Below are positions 38,307 to 47,067 of a stretch of 64,000 nucleotides of DNA, piece by piece. Numbering within the stretch: position 1 is the first letter of the stretch; each line of letters starts with the position of its first letter. The position numbers and the translations under genes are program-made. The DNA comes from Psychrobacter sp. PG1 (GTDB lineage: Bacteria; Pseudomonadota; Gammaproteobacteria; Pseudomonadales; Moraxellaceae), in contig NZ_JABUZG010000052.1 in the NCBI RefSeq assembly GCF_014897815.1, positions 31,020 to 95,019 on the forward strand. The letters run 5' to 3'. The notes under the pieces were generated by a model. It was not told the origin of the DNA and did no database searches. It saw only the letters and a program-made list of their open reading frames with translations.

Positions 38307-40787
38307 GTGTCAGAAATAAAACACATTTTACAACAGATTACAGCCTTAAGTGATGTGCCAGATCCTGCGGTACTCAAGCGCTTAATCGATGAGCTACGAG
38401 TGAGTGATAAAGAGCCCACGTTAGCCAATCAAAACATTCAAGAGCTGATTGATATTTTACGTCAACATCCAGAATATGCAGATGGACTGTCAAGTTTCGT
38501 CTTAAAACTGATTATTGAATATCGCCAAATTGCTTTATATACCGATACCGGCATCATGTCGGATCAGGGCTTTTTTAATAGTCTACGTCGCCTTATCGGA
38601 CACCGTTTTTTACCGCTACTGCCACAAGAAGATTCTGTCTTAGAATTGGTCGGTTATTTATTTGATAAACGCTCTGATGAGCGCTGGCTTGCCAATATTA
38701 AAAAAGACAAATGGGATGAACTGGTTGAGCTACTCAAAGTTGATGAGCAGCATTTAAACTTAGTTGCGACAGCAAAAAACAGTATTTTGAACGCGATTAT
38801 CATTTTGTCATACCGTATCAGCGGCATTGGCTTACATCCAGATTTGATGGAATTTTATCCGCAAATGCTGAATTATTCAGCGTCATTTGTGGCACAAAAT
38901 CAAGAGGCGGTCTTATACGTCAATCAGTACCGAGAAGCGCATGAGCTTGATACTTTAACGGATATTACGCCCGAAAAAGCGGTAGATCCTGCGCCGTTAC
39001 TGGTCATGATTGAACAATGCGAAGATATCGTTGCCACCATACGCAAGCGCATTTATAAAACGGGGATCTCTATTCGCCTGACCAATATGATGCTGCGTTT
39101 AGACCAAAGCTTGCAGCGTATGCGCATCCTAACTGAACTGGTAGCAGATAATTATGATAAGCGCGATCAGGCGCTCATTGAGTTGATTCAAGCGCTGATT
39201 ACCACTGCGAGCCGCCGTTATAGTATTGGATACTTAATTGATAATAATACCAAGCTGCTGTCACGCAAAGTCACTGAAAATGCCAGCCGCGTGGGTGAAC
39301 ATTATATTAGTACCGATAAATCGGGCTATCAAAAAATGTTCAAGAAAGCCTCTATCGGTGGTTTTATTATTGCTTTTATGGCAACGCTTAAGATATTAGC
39401 CTATAACCTAGCCCTTGCACCGATGGGACGCGCCTTTGTAAATAGTATGATTTATGGATTGGGTTTTGTTTTTATCCATATCGTTCATGGTACGGTTGCT
39501 ACCAAACAGCCTGCTATGACGGCGGCGGCAATTGCCTCTACTATATCGGACGGTTCTGGCAAAAAGTCACATCAGTTAAATAAACTATCAGAATTGGTGG
39601 TCGATATTTTACGTACCCAGTTTGTGGCGATTATGGGTAATATTATGCTAGCGATACCAGTCGCTTTGATTATCTCTTTTGCATGGCTACAATATACTGG
39701 TGCGCCGATGATCAATACCGACAAGGCTGCACACTTACTGCATGATCTTGACCCCTTTCACTCACTGGCATTGCCCCACGCGGCCATTGCTGGCGTCTAT
39801 TTATTTTTATCTGGTCTTATTGCTGGTTACTACGATAACTTGGCAGTCTATAACCAAATCGGTGCCCGTATTCAGCGCCACAAACTACTTCAATACCTAC
39901 TACCAAAAAGTTGGTTACAGCGTTTAGGCGGTTTTATAGAAGCCAACCTTGGCGCCATTATGGGCAATTTCTTGTTCGGGGTGTTCTTAGGTAGTACTGC
40001 AACAATTGGCTATTTATTTGGCTTACCGATTGATATTCGCCACATTGCGTTTGCCTCGGCGAATTTGGCGCATGGACTATTTAATATATCTGCCAACCAG
40101 TGGGATTGGCAGATTGTGTTTATTTCTATTTTAGGCGTTGCCCTTATCGGCATGGTGAACCTCATGGTCAGCTTTTCGCTCGCCTTATTTGTGGCACTAC
40201 GCTCTAAAGAAGTCAAATTCATGGAATGGAGTCGTTTAACCAAGCAGCTTTTCAGCCATATGCTTACCCATCCTTCAGACTTTTTCTGGCCACGAGATAA
40301 GCCAATGAAGTATGCTCGTATCGACAGCCAAGGACATATGATTTTTGACGATACCAGCGCTCATAAAGGAGGACAAACTATTCCCAATAATTATGTCGTG
40401 CGCCGTTTGTCTGATGTAAAAATTCTACCTAAATCCAAGCAAAAAAGCATGCAAAATGAACAGGCTATCACAGATATAGATTACGATAATAACATCTCAA
40501 ATGCTGACACTGACGCTGCGCTAAAAAGTCGGGAAACACACAGTACCACCAATCATATCAGTACCAAAAAAACCATTGAACTCGATGATGGGCTGATAGA
40601 TGAGGAGCTCAATAGCGTCCCTTATAGTAGTGATATTCAATATGATAAAGCGCATAACGCCTTTACTGAGGGTAATGAGACGACTGCCCATCCTGAAAGC
40701 GATAACAGCAACCCTGAAAACAAGGCCGCTGGCGATGCTAAAACCTCACTACCTAAACCCAAAAAACCACCAAACCTACCCAGCTAA
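38307..40787 (+). CDS. PF10136-type membrane protein (labelled 'site-specific recombinase' in databases)
   Basis: 826 aa. The N-terminal ~345 residues are soluble and helical. At least five or six membrane spans follow between about 350 and 660, with GNIMLAIPVALI and GNFLFGVFLGS as similar repeats. A hydrophilic tail of about 130 aa completes it. This matches the family PF10136, named after a neisserial 'Gcr' recombinase. I see no Tyr- or Ser-recombinase catalytic motif, so recombinase activity is doubtful. GTG start with AAGGGA 7 nt upstream; an ATG two bases earlier is out of frame. The terminator overlaps the end of the gene. Confidence 0.8.
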   Translation: MSEIKHILQQITALSDVPDPAVLKRLIDELRVSDKEPTLANQNIQELIDILRQHPEYADGLSSFVLKLIIEYRQIALYTDTGIMSDQGFFNSLRRLIGHRFLPLLPQEDSVLELVGYLFDKRSDERWLANIKKDKWDELVELLKVDEQHLNLVATAKNSILNAIIILSYRISGIGLHPDLMEFYPQMLNYSASFVAQNQEAVLYVNQYREAHELDTLTDITPEKAVDPAPLLVMIEQCEDIVATIRKRIYKTGISIRLTNMMLRLDQSLQRMRILTELVADNYDKRDQALIELIQALITTASRRYSIGYLIDNNTKLLSRKVTENASRVGEHYISTDKSGYQKMFKKASIGGFIIAFMATLKILAYNLALAPMGRAFVNSMIYGLGFVFIHIVHGTVATKQPAMTAAAIASTISDGSGKKSHQLNKLSELVVDILRTQFVAIMGNIMLAIPVALIISFAWLQYTGAPMINTDKAAHLLHDLDPFHSLALPHAAIAGVYLFLSGLIAGYYDNLAVYNQIGARIQRHKLLQYLLPKSWLQRLGGFIEANLGAIMGNFLFGVFLGSTATIGYLFGLPIDIRHIAFASANLAHGLFNISANQWDWQIVFISILGVALIGMVNLMVSFSLALFVALRSKEVKFMEWSRLTKQLFSHMLTHPSDFFWPRDKPMKYARIDSQGHMIFDDTSAHKGGQTIPNNYVVRRLSDVKILPKSKQKSMQNEQAITDIDYDNNISNADTDAALKSRETHSTTNHISTKKTIELDDGLIDEELNSVPYSSDIQYDKAHNAFTEGNETTAHPESDNSNPENKAAGDAKTSLPKPKKPPNLPS

Positions 40788-40810
40788 TGGGAAGGTTTTG
40801 GTGGTTTAAT
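40764..40810 (+). terminator. Terminator overlapping the 3' end of the PF10136 gene
   Basis: Long imperfect stem (40764-40781 with 40789-40807, one bulge and one mismatch). The stop codon of the gene lies in its loop. The following run is short (ttt aat), so strength is uncertain. Confidence 0.65.
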
Positions 40811-40904
40811 AAATCGTTTAGATAAGTAAAATAGTTGGGGCGTGACCTCATTTTAAAAACGGAGATAGAAATGAGTCCATACCCTAATATTATGTTCCTG
40901 GCTG

Positions 40905-41732
40905 TCAGCAGTGGGCACTTGACCTGATGATTTTTTCATCACTCAAGCGATAAGCCAATAGATCATTACCCCAAACGCAGCCGCCGTCAAGTGCACGCGC
41001 ATACGGTAAGTCTACCTCACCTTTCAGCGCTGCCCAATGACCAAATAATACCTTGCGAGTCCGCGGCACTTGCCATTCAAACCAAGGCAAAAACCCCTCT
41101 GGCATAGATGCTTCTAACCCTGCTGCAAAGCTAAATTCTAACGTGCCGTCTTGTTTGCACAGCCGCATACGAGTGAAATAATTGGCAATTGCGCGCATTT
41201 TGGTAAAGCCGCTAATATCTGGATGCCAGTCATCAGCAGTCTTACTATATAAATTCGGCAATAAACGATCCAGCTGTTTTAAACTACTTTGCAATTGTGA
41301 CTCTAACTGCTGCGCGTAATTTGCGGCCGCCTCAACCGTCCAATGCGGTGGAATGCCAGCATGAACCAAGACCGTCTGCTCATCAGGAAAAGCCAATACT
41401 GGCTGATGACGTAACCATTCAAGCAGTTCATCACAATCATCGGCAGCAAAAATGGGCGCTGTATGATCCTTTTTTTTAATCTTTGCCGCACCGCGCCAGA
41501 CTGCGATCAAATTGATATCATGATTGCCGAGTACTGTCGCGGCTGCCCCTTGCTCGCAAAGTGCTTTGACATGACGCAAGGTACTTAACGAATCTTCACC
41601 ACGTGCCACCAAGTCCCCTGCAAACCATAGCTTGTCTTGTGCAGGATCAAAATCCAATATTTCAAGTAAATGAAGGTACGCCGCATAGCAACCTTGCAGG
41701 TCACCGATGACATACTGATGGCGAAAGCTCAT
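40905..41732 (-). CDS. apaH: Symmetrical bis(5'-nucleosyl)-tetraphosphatase
   Basis: Cleaves Ap4A to two ADP; also able to remove Np4 caps from RNA in related bacteria. 275 aa, family length. The metallophosphatase motifs are intact: YVIGDLQGCYAAY (residues 8-20), WFAGDLVARGEDSL, VLGNHDINLIAV, and VHAGIPP. The family's second phosphatase His is in FGHWAALKG. Last gene of the rsmA-apaH pair, 96 nt after rsmA; apaG, usually between them, is absent. Confidence 0.96.
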   Translation of the reverse strand: MSFRHQYVIGDLQGCYAAYLHLLEILDFDPAQDKLWFAGDLVARGEDSLSTLRHVKALCEQGAAATVLGNHDINLIAVWRGAAKIKKKDHTAPIFAADDCDELLEWLRHQPVLAFPDEQTVLVHAGIPPHWTVEAAANYAQQLESQLQSSLKQLDRLLPNLYSKTADDWHPDISGFTKMRAIANYFTRMRLCKQDGTLEFSFAAGLEASMPEGFLPWFEWQVPRTRKVLFGHWAALKGEVDLPYARALDGGCVWGNDLLAYRLSDEKIIRSSAHC

Positions 41733-41828
41733 AAATCCTCAGTGTTTTTACGTGATATTTTTATGTGAAAGTTTTATGTCGTCATTTCCATATAAATGTC
41801 TTTGACGACCAGTCAGCAGTAACTCGAT

Positions 41829-42692
41829 TTAAACCTCTACTTTACGCGCTTGATTACTCAAATTCACAAAATCCTTCACACTTAAGACTTCAGGACGTGC
41901 TTGTGGGTCGATGCTACACGCTGCAAAATCTTCTTCGCTCAATGTCGGTAGCAACGTTGATTTTTTAAAGATGGCACGTAGCGTCTTACGACGATGGTTA
42001 AAGGTTTCACGTACCACAAGCGCGAAACATTCTTCGTCCTCTGCGACGACTGGCTTAATGATATGCGGCGTCAATCGAAAAACCGCACTGGTTACTTTTG
42101 GTGGCGGATTAAAAGCACCACGTGGTACGGTCAGTAGATAATCGGTATGGCAATGATACTGCATAATAACAGATAGACGACCATAAGTTTTGCTACCGAC
42201 ATCCGCCGTAATACGCTCGACCACTTCTTTTTGCAGCATAAAGTGCATGTCTTGAATCACATCGGCATAACTGAGCAAATGAAATAAGATAGGCGTAGAA
42301 ATATTATACGGCAGATTACCAACCACACGGAGCTTGCCACGCTCATCGCTATACAGCTCGCGATAGTCGACATGCATGGCATTGTCTTTGATGATCGTAA
42401 AGTTTGGATGGCTGTTGGCACCGATACGAATACGCAGGCTATCTGCCAAATCACGATCCAACTCGACCACAGTCATCGCATCTACTTCTGCCAATAATGG
42501 CTCAGTCAATGCGCCCATCCCTGGCCCAATCTCAATCAAATTGTCATCGCGCTCTAAGCGAATGCTCTCAACAATCTCACGGATGACACTGCGATCATGT
42601 AAGAAGTTTTGACCAAAGCGCTTACGCGGTTGGTGTTTGGCAGCGCGTAGGCTGTTGGTAATAGACTGAGCATCAAACGAAATTTTGGACAT
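41829..42692 (-). CDS. rsmA: 16S rRNA dimethyladenosine transferase (KsgA)
   Basis: Dimethylates A1518/A1519 of 16S rRNA late in 30S assembly. 287 aa, against 273 in E. coli. Motifs: [10 protein letters not shown] near the N-terminus, [16 protein letters not shown] (SAM motif I, about 55-70), [18 protein letters not shown] (catalytic NLPY), and KVTSAVFRL. The C-terminal helical domain has the HRRKTLR segment. An extended -10 promoter lies 100 nt upstream. Upstream genes are not pdxA as usual but a divergent lipoprotein gene. Confidence 0.97.
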   Translation of the reverse strand: MSKISFDAQSITNSLRAAKHQPRKRFGQNFLHDRSVIREIVESIRLERDDNLIEIGPGMGALTEPLLAEVDAMTVVELDRDLADSLRIRIGANSHPNFTIIKDNAMHVDYRELYSDERGKLRVVGNLPYNISTPILFHLLSYADVIQDMHFMLQKEVVERITADVGSKTYGRLSVIMQYHCHTDYLLTVPRGAFNPPPKVTSAVFRLTPHIIKPVVAEDEECFALVVRETFNHRRKTLRAIFKKSTLLPTLSEEDFAACSIDPQARPEVLSVKDFVNLSNQARKVEV

Positions 42693-42790
42693 AAAAAAGT
42701 CTTAATGGGTAAAAGATAAATGGGCTATAGCGCTATGGCAGCAATGTGCTGGTTTTATATGCGCTTTTATTGGCTCGTTTTGTAATACGA

Positions 42791-42799
42791 ATTATACCA
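42791..42799 (-). promoter_or_regulatory. Extended -10 promoter of rsmA
   Basis: TGGTATAAT on the minus strand is a perfect TGn-TATAAT element with no good -35. It would start transcription about 90 nt before the rsmA ATG. Confidence 0.5.
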
Positions 42800-43168
42800 C
42801 AGCTCGTAAATTTGCTGTATTTTTGAGACATTTTATTGATAAACCGCTCATACCTTAGCGCAATCGACACAGTGCCTTATTTTGTTCTAAAATCGTTTAT
42901 TATAAGACTATTATGAGAGTAAGCATGGTTCCCTAGTGAGGGCTTGAAGCTTTTGCTGTAGGCTAGTGATATCAATGTTTTAACTCACTGAAATACTCAC
43001 GGTGTACTTTATGGTGTGCTTACCATACATATTCTATTCGTCTTTAGTGCGCTATAGACGCACCGATTAGACGTTATCTTAAATGAAATTGAGCATAAGA
43101 AAAACAGTTTATACAAGATTCATTGAGGTATACATTAATATCAATGATCTGAATTCAGGAATTGAGCC
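42800..43168. other. Intergenic region between divergent rsmA and the lipoprotein gene
   Basis: About 370 bp, AT-rich, no gene or RNA recognised. It includes a mixed ttattataagactattatgaga stretch but no convincing -35/-10 pair for the lipoprotein gene. Confidence 0.45.
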
Positions 43169-44035
43169 ATGTTAACTTTTCATTCAAAATCATCATTGCC
43201 GATAATTAGAACGGCAATGGCTTCTACTTTATTAATCGCTGCTGTACAACTGATGACAGGCTGTGACTTACAGCCCTCATCTACAAATAACGATGACACT
43301 ACACAAACGAATAATATAGACAAAGACATGACCGAGAATGATGAGATGCCTGTCAATCCAGCACCTACAGATACAAGTGCTATAGATGAAGCCCAAACTA
43401 ACAAAGCGACAGATATAGCTGATGAACAAATCGTCAGCCCGTCAGGGTATCAGAAACTAAGCTTTGGTCAGGTTATTACTCCTGAACTACTAAGCAGCCT
43501 AGGAATGACCAAAGCCAAGAGCGATAACGAAAAATGCTATTACGTCAGTAATCCAGAGCTGAGCTATATCGATAAAAAGTACGGTAAACGTGCTTCTGTG
43601 CTGTATCAAATCATAGACAACAAGGTTGCCCTGATTAATATTCAGGATCCAAGTATACCGTTTTATAAAGACATCAACGTTGGCAATTCCGCTACAGACG
43701 TTATGAAAGCACATAATGACGAGCTTAGCTACGAGATCGATAAATATGCGGTTGATGGTGACTACTATAACCTGATTGCTAATGTCAATTTCAAGGTAAT
43801 AAAAGAAAGCCCACTTAGAGAATTCTTAAAAGATGACAATATTGAGCTTAATAATAAACAGGATAAGTTACCCCTACAAATTGAATATCATGTCAAGGGT
43901 GGTCAAAAGCTGAGTGATTCTATGATTAAGGCGACTGAGTGGACAGCAGAGCATAAAAACCTATTAAAAGGTGAGGTAGAAAGCATAGATATTGGTATAC
44001 CAGAAGCGATTTATTTGGTGGAAGGTTGCTCTTAA
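43169..44035 (+). CDS. Putative lipoprotein of unknown function
   Basis: 288 aa. A hydrophobic leader ends in a lipobox LMTGC (about residues 28-32), so Cys32 would be lipidated. Residues 33-95 are Asp/Asn/Thr-rich linker. The rest (about 95-288) is a globular part with GQVITPELLSSLGMTKAKSD, a YVSNPELSYIDKKYGKR segment and a final VEGC. I do not recognise the family. Two Cys in the mature globular part (about 119 and 287) could form a disulfide. The gene stands alone and convergent with the beta-lactamase gene. Confidence 0.75.
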   Translation: MLTFHSKSSLPIIRTAMASTLLIAAVQLMTGCDLQPSSTNNDDTTQTNNIDKDMTENDEMPVNPAPTDTSAIDEAQTNKATDIADEQIVSPSGYQKLSFGQVITPELLSSLGMTKAKSDNEKCYYVSNPELSYIDKKYGKRASVLYQIIDNKVALINIQDPSIPFYKDINVGNSATDVMKAHNDELSYEIDKYAVDGDYYNLIANVNFKVIKESPLREFLKDDNIELNNKQDKLPLQIEYHVKGGQKLSDSMIKATEWTAEHKNLLKGEVESIDIGIPEAIYLVEGCS

Positions 44036-44046
44036 AAGTTGAACGT

Positions 44047-44071
44047 AAAAAACCCAGCATCTAGCTGGGTT
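44047..44071 (-). terminator. Terminator of the class C beta-lactamase gene
   Basis: 8-bp perfect stem (44051-44058 with 44064-44071), 5-nt loop, T6 run on the minus strand. Weak on the plus strand for the convergent lipoprotein gene. Confidence 0.75.
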
Positions 44072-44119
44072 ATTAGTGGAAGGTCGTTTTTATAAGGTTG
44101 CTTTGTGACTCATGCTTAA

Positions 44120-45295
44120 TCAATGAGTTATCACACTCTCTAAAATCGTATACGCTGCTTTGACCCTATCTGCATTGGGATAGTTTTTATTTGCCAGAAT
44201 GACAATGCCTGATTTTTCGGCAGGAATATAAGCGATATAGCCACCAAACCCATTAGTAGCGCCTGTTTTATTGACCCAGACGTTGTTTAAAATAGACGTT
44301 GGATGATTGTCTATTTTAATGGCTTGAGGCTTTAGCACCACATCCATTGAGTTACCTTCGAGTAAGGTATTTAGCTGAGTAGGATAAGAGTACATCTCCC
44401 ATCCTAACCCTTGGGTAAAAGTACTCGCCTGATAGTAACCCTTTCTATTATTGTCTAACGCTTGCTGAATATCTTTATCCAGCGGCACCAGCCCCATATT
44501 CGCCGCCATAAACTGCGTCATATCTTTAATGGTGGATTTAATGCCATAGGCTTCAGCGTCTAACATGCCAGGATTGACTCGGATAGCATCGCCAACAGCA
44601 TTATAACCAAACGCATAATCCGCCATTTTGTCATTAGGCACATTGATAAAGGTGTTGGGCATATTGAGTGACGGCAGTATTTTTTCTTCCATCAATTGTG
44701 TGTAATCAGCATCCATGCTCAATGCCGATATATAACCAAACAATCCTATGCTGGCATTGGAATATAAACGCTTTGAGTTGACAGAAAAGACTGGCTGCCA
44801 AGATTTATAATAACTAAGCAACTCTTTATTGTTTTTGACTTCATCAGGTACTTGTAACGGCAGACCGCCAGCTGAATAGGTAACTAAGTTTATAAGCTTG
44901 GTGTTGCCAATGGTGCTGTTTTTTAGGTAGGGAATATATTTATCAGCAGTATCTTCTAATGTAAGTGTGCCATTTAATTCTGAATAACTGGCTAAGGTAG
45001 CAGCAAACGTCTTACTGATTGAGCCTAGCTCAAAAATAGTGTTTTCTGAGACAGGTATTTTGGCTTTCTTATCAGCCAAACCATAATGATAAAAATGTGA
45101 TTTGCCATCGATGATGACGCCAAAAGACATCCCTGAAATATCATGCTCATTCATTAGTAATTTGGCTTGTTGATCAACGGTGCTCTTTAGATGGTCATTG
45201 TTATCTGCTGCTTGTACTGTTCCAGATAGTAATGATGCTGTCACTAAAGCGGTAAGTCCCACTTGATTTAACAGGGTCTGAAAAGATTGTTTCAT
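44120..45295 (-). CDS. Class C (AmpC-type) beta-lactamase
   Basis: 391 aa serine beta-lactamase of Ambler class C, periplasmic. A signal peptide ends TVQAA. All three class C motifs are present: SISK (Ser97-Lys100 counted from the earlier ATG at 45310), YSN at about 183-185, and KTG in VNKTGATNGFGGY near the C-terminus. Its length and NGFG segment also fit AmpC rather than a DD-peptidase. I prefer ATG 45295, with a GAGAAG ribosome site 7 nt upstream. No ampR regulator is adjacent, so inducible control is not suggested. Intrinsic chromosomal cephalosporinases occur in related genera. Confidence 0.9.
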   Translation of the reverse strand: MKQSFQTLLNQVGLTALVTASLLSGTVQAADNNDHLKSTVDQQAKLLMNEHDISGMSFGVIIDGKSHFYHYGLADKKAKIPVSENTIFELGSISKTFAATLASYSELNGTLTLEDTADKYIPYLKNSTIGNTKLINLVTYSAGGLPLQVPDEVKNNKELLSYYKSWQPVFSVNSKRLYSNASIGLFGYISALSMDADYTQLMEEKILPSLNMPNTFINVPNDKMADYAFGYNAVGDAIRVNPGMLDAEAYGIKSTIKDMTQFMAANMGLVPLDKDIQQALDNNRKGYYQASTFTQGLGWEMYSYPTQLNTLLEGNSMDVVLKPQAIKIDNHPTSILNNVWVNKTGATNGFGGYIAYIPAEKSGIVILANKNYPNADRVKAAYTILESVITH

Positions 45296-45640
45296 TCTAG
45301 GGCTTCTCATTTATTCTGATAGATGTACTGATAATTTAGTGAGCATGCAAATAGCGCTTTGCTTTCAGTTCAAATATACCATCTTACATTATCTCAGAAT
45401 GCTGAATCCCCGACAATCTTAGCAATTTAGTATCATAGAATGGATCTTTTAGGATATACCCTAGCAGAACCAGCTATTTCAGCCCTCTAAACCTATTAAT
45501 AGACCACTTATAACAGACTGCTATGGTGGAACCAATTATATTAAACCCTGTTTGATAATTCATAAATAGCCATTACTCACACTAAAGTTACCCAATACTG
45601 CGTGATAAATGTCGCTAAGGTGCCGGCTTATGCAAGAGGT
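45296..45640. other. Intergenic region between pdxA and the beta-lactamase gene
   Basis: 345 bp, no gene seen. A minus-strand TATAAT (attata on plus, near 45536) lacks a good -35. No AmpR-type site was recognised. Confidence 0.4.
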
Positions 45641-46729
45641 CTATTTAATAAGCGGTTTATCTGCCATCTCGTTTGCCATTTTTAATGCTTGATACAAGCT
45701 AGTGGCACTAGCATTGCCGCGCCCCGCTAAATCAAGCGCAGTCCCATGATCAACCGAGGTACGGATATACGGCAGTCCTAAGGTAAGATTGACCGTATCA
45801 CCAAAACCATGTGATTTCAGCACCGGCAACCCTTGGTCATGATACATCGCAATCACCGCATCACAGTTGGCTAGATGTCTGGGTGTAAATAAGGTATCCG
45901 CTGGCATCGCCTCTGATATGTCTACGCCTGCTTTGATAAATTCTTGCAAGACTGGATTGATAATTTCAATCTCTTCTATACCTAAATACCCACCCTCGCC
46001 TGCATGTGGATTGAGACCACAGACTAAAATACGTGGTTGCGTTAAGCCAAATTTTGCTTTCATCTCATCGACGACAATTTGTACGGTTTGGCGTACATTG
46101 TCAGACGTGATTGCAGCAGGGATATCTTTTAGCGGTAAATGAGTGGTGACAAGCGCGACTTTCATGGCTTGGTTGGCGAGCATCATAACCACTTTATCAC
46201 AACCACTTTGCTGCATAAAAAACTCTGTATGACCGCTAAACATCGTGCCATCTAATAGCTTAATATCAGCTTCTATCAGTGCGGACTTTTGCAATGGTCC
46301 AGTGACGATAGCGGCCACTGTTTTATTGGTTGCCAACTGATGGGCAATGTCTAACTGCTTAACGACCATTACCGAATTGCGCGTGTTAATTTTCCCGCAG
46401 ACAACTGGCTCAGCACAAGATATATTAAGCAGAATAAAAGAACTATCTACGTCAGTATCTGGCTGCGACATCTGCTCTACAACGTTAAAACTAAAGTCAT
46501 CGGCATCGATATCAATAGTTTGCCAGATGGGAAGGTTTTTCAATACATCAGCTGCAACTAACTCATCTGCGCGCTTTGTCATAGCAGTGCTATCGGCAGT
46601 GACCCAAATTGGGCGTTCAAAATCTTGCAATTTACCCTCAGCCGCTAATAGCAGCACGATATCCATTCCAATACCAGCAGGCTCACCAGTTGTGATTAAT
46701 AATGGCAATTTTTTTTGTATATCTTGCAT
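45641..46729 (-). CDS. pdxA: 4-hydroxythreonine-4-phosphate dehydrogenase
   Basis: NAD-dependent oxidation in pyridoxal phosphate synthesis, following SerC (8703-9812) in the same pathway. 362 aa from the chosen ATG at 46729 (MQDIQKKLPLLITTGEPAGIG); upstream codons to 46804 lack family sequence. Motifs: GEPAGIGMDIVL, AIVTGPLQKSALI, GHTEFFMQQSG, VTTHLPLKDIP, and YHDQGLPVLKSHGFG with the metal ligands. A 30-residue insertion at about 75-115, compared with E. coli PdxA (329 aa), accounts for the length. Divergent from dnaB. Confidence 0.95.
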   Translation of the reverse strand: MQDIQKKLPLLITTGEPAGIGMDIVLLLAAEGKLQDFERPIWVTADSTAMTKRADELVAADVLKNLPIWQTIDIDADDFSFNVVEQMSQPDTDVDSSFILLNISCAEPVVCGKINTRNSVMVVKQLDIAHQLATNKTVAAIVTGPLQKSALIEADIKLLDGTMFSGHTEFFMQQSGCDKVVMMLANQAMKVALVTTHLPLKDIPAAITSDNVRQTVQIVVDEMKAKFGLTQPRILVCGLNPHAGEGGYLGIEEIEIINPVLQEFIKAGVDISEAMPADTLFTPRHLANCDAVIAMYHDQGLPVLKSHGFGDTVNLTLGLPYIRTSVDHGTALDLAGRGNASATSLYQALKMANEMADKPLIK

Positions 46730-47067
46730 CGTAACTACGCCTTTATATTTATATTGAGTCGTGAATTTTATTGTATTTTTTATGGGAAAAATAAGCACTG
46801 ACACTTATATTGTATAGATGATTTTTTACTTATTACAACCGTCATCTAGAATAGATAGTTGTCTATCGGTGCCGAAAAAAGCCTATTATGTGTTAAACTT
46901 TCGCTTTTGATTATAGCATTTACCAGTCAACACCGAGATCAGGTTTTGGTACTTCAATTATAGTAGCACGTGGCGTTTTATTTGCTGTATCAGCACCCAA
47001 TAAAACCCTGATGTCACATACCCATTTATACCCTCTTTTATATCGACTTTTGACACATTAGGCAATC
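46730..47067. other. Divergent intergenic region pdxA/dnaB
   Basis: 338 bp, AT-rich. Short hairpin gatag-ttgt-ctatc at about 46853-46868. No firm promoter match on either strand. Confidence 0.4.

Noticed and set aside
45296-45640. AmpR-type operator before the beta-lactamase gene
   Set aside because: No divergent LysR gene and no T-N11-A pair convincingly placed; pdxA is the neighbour.
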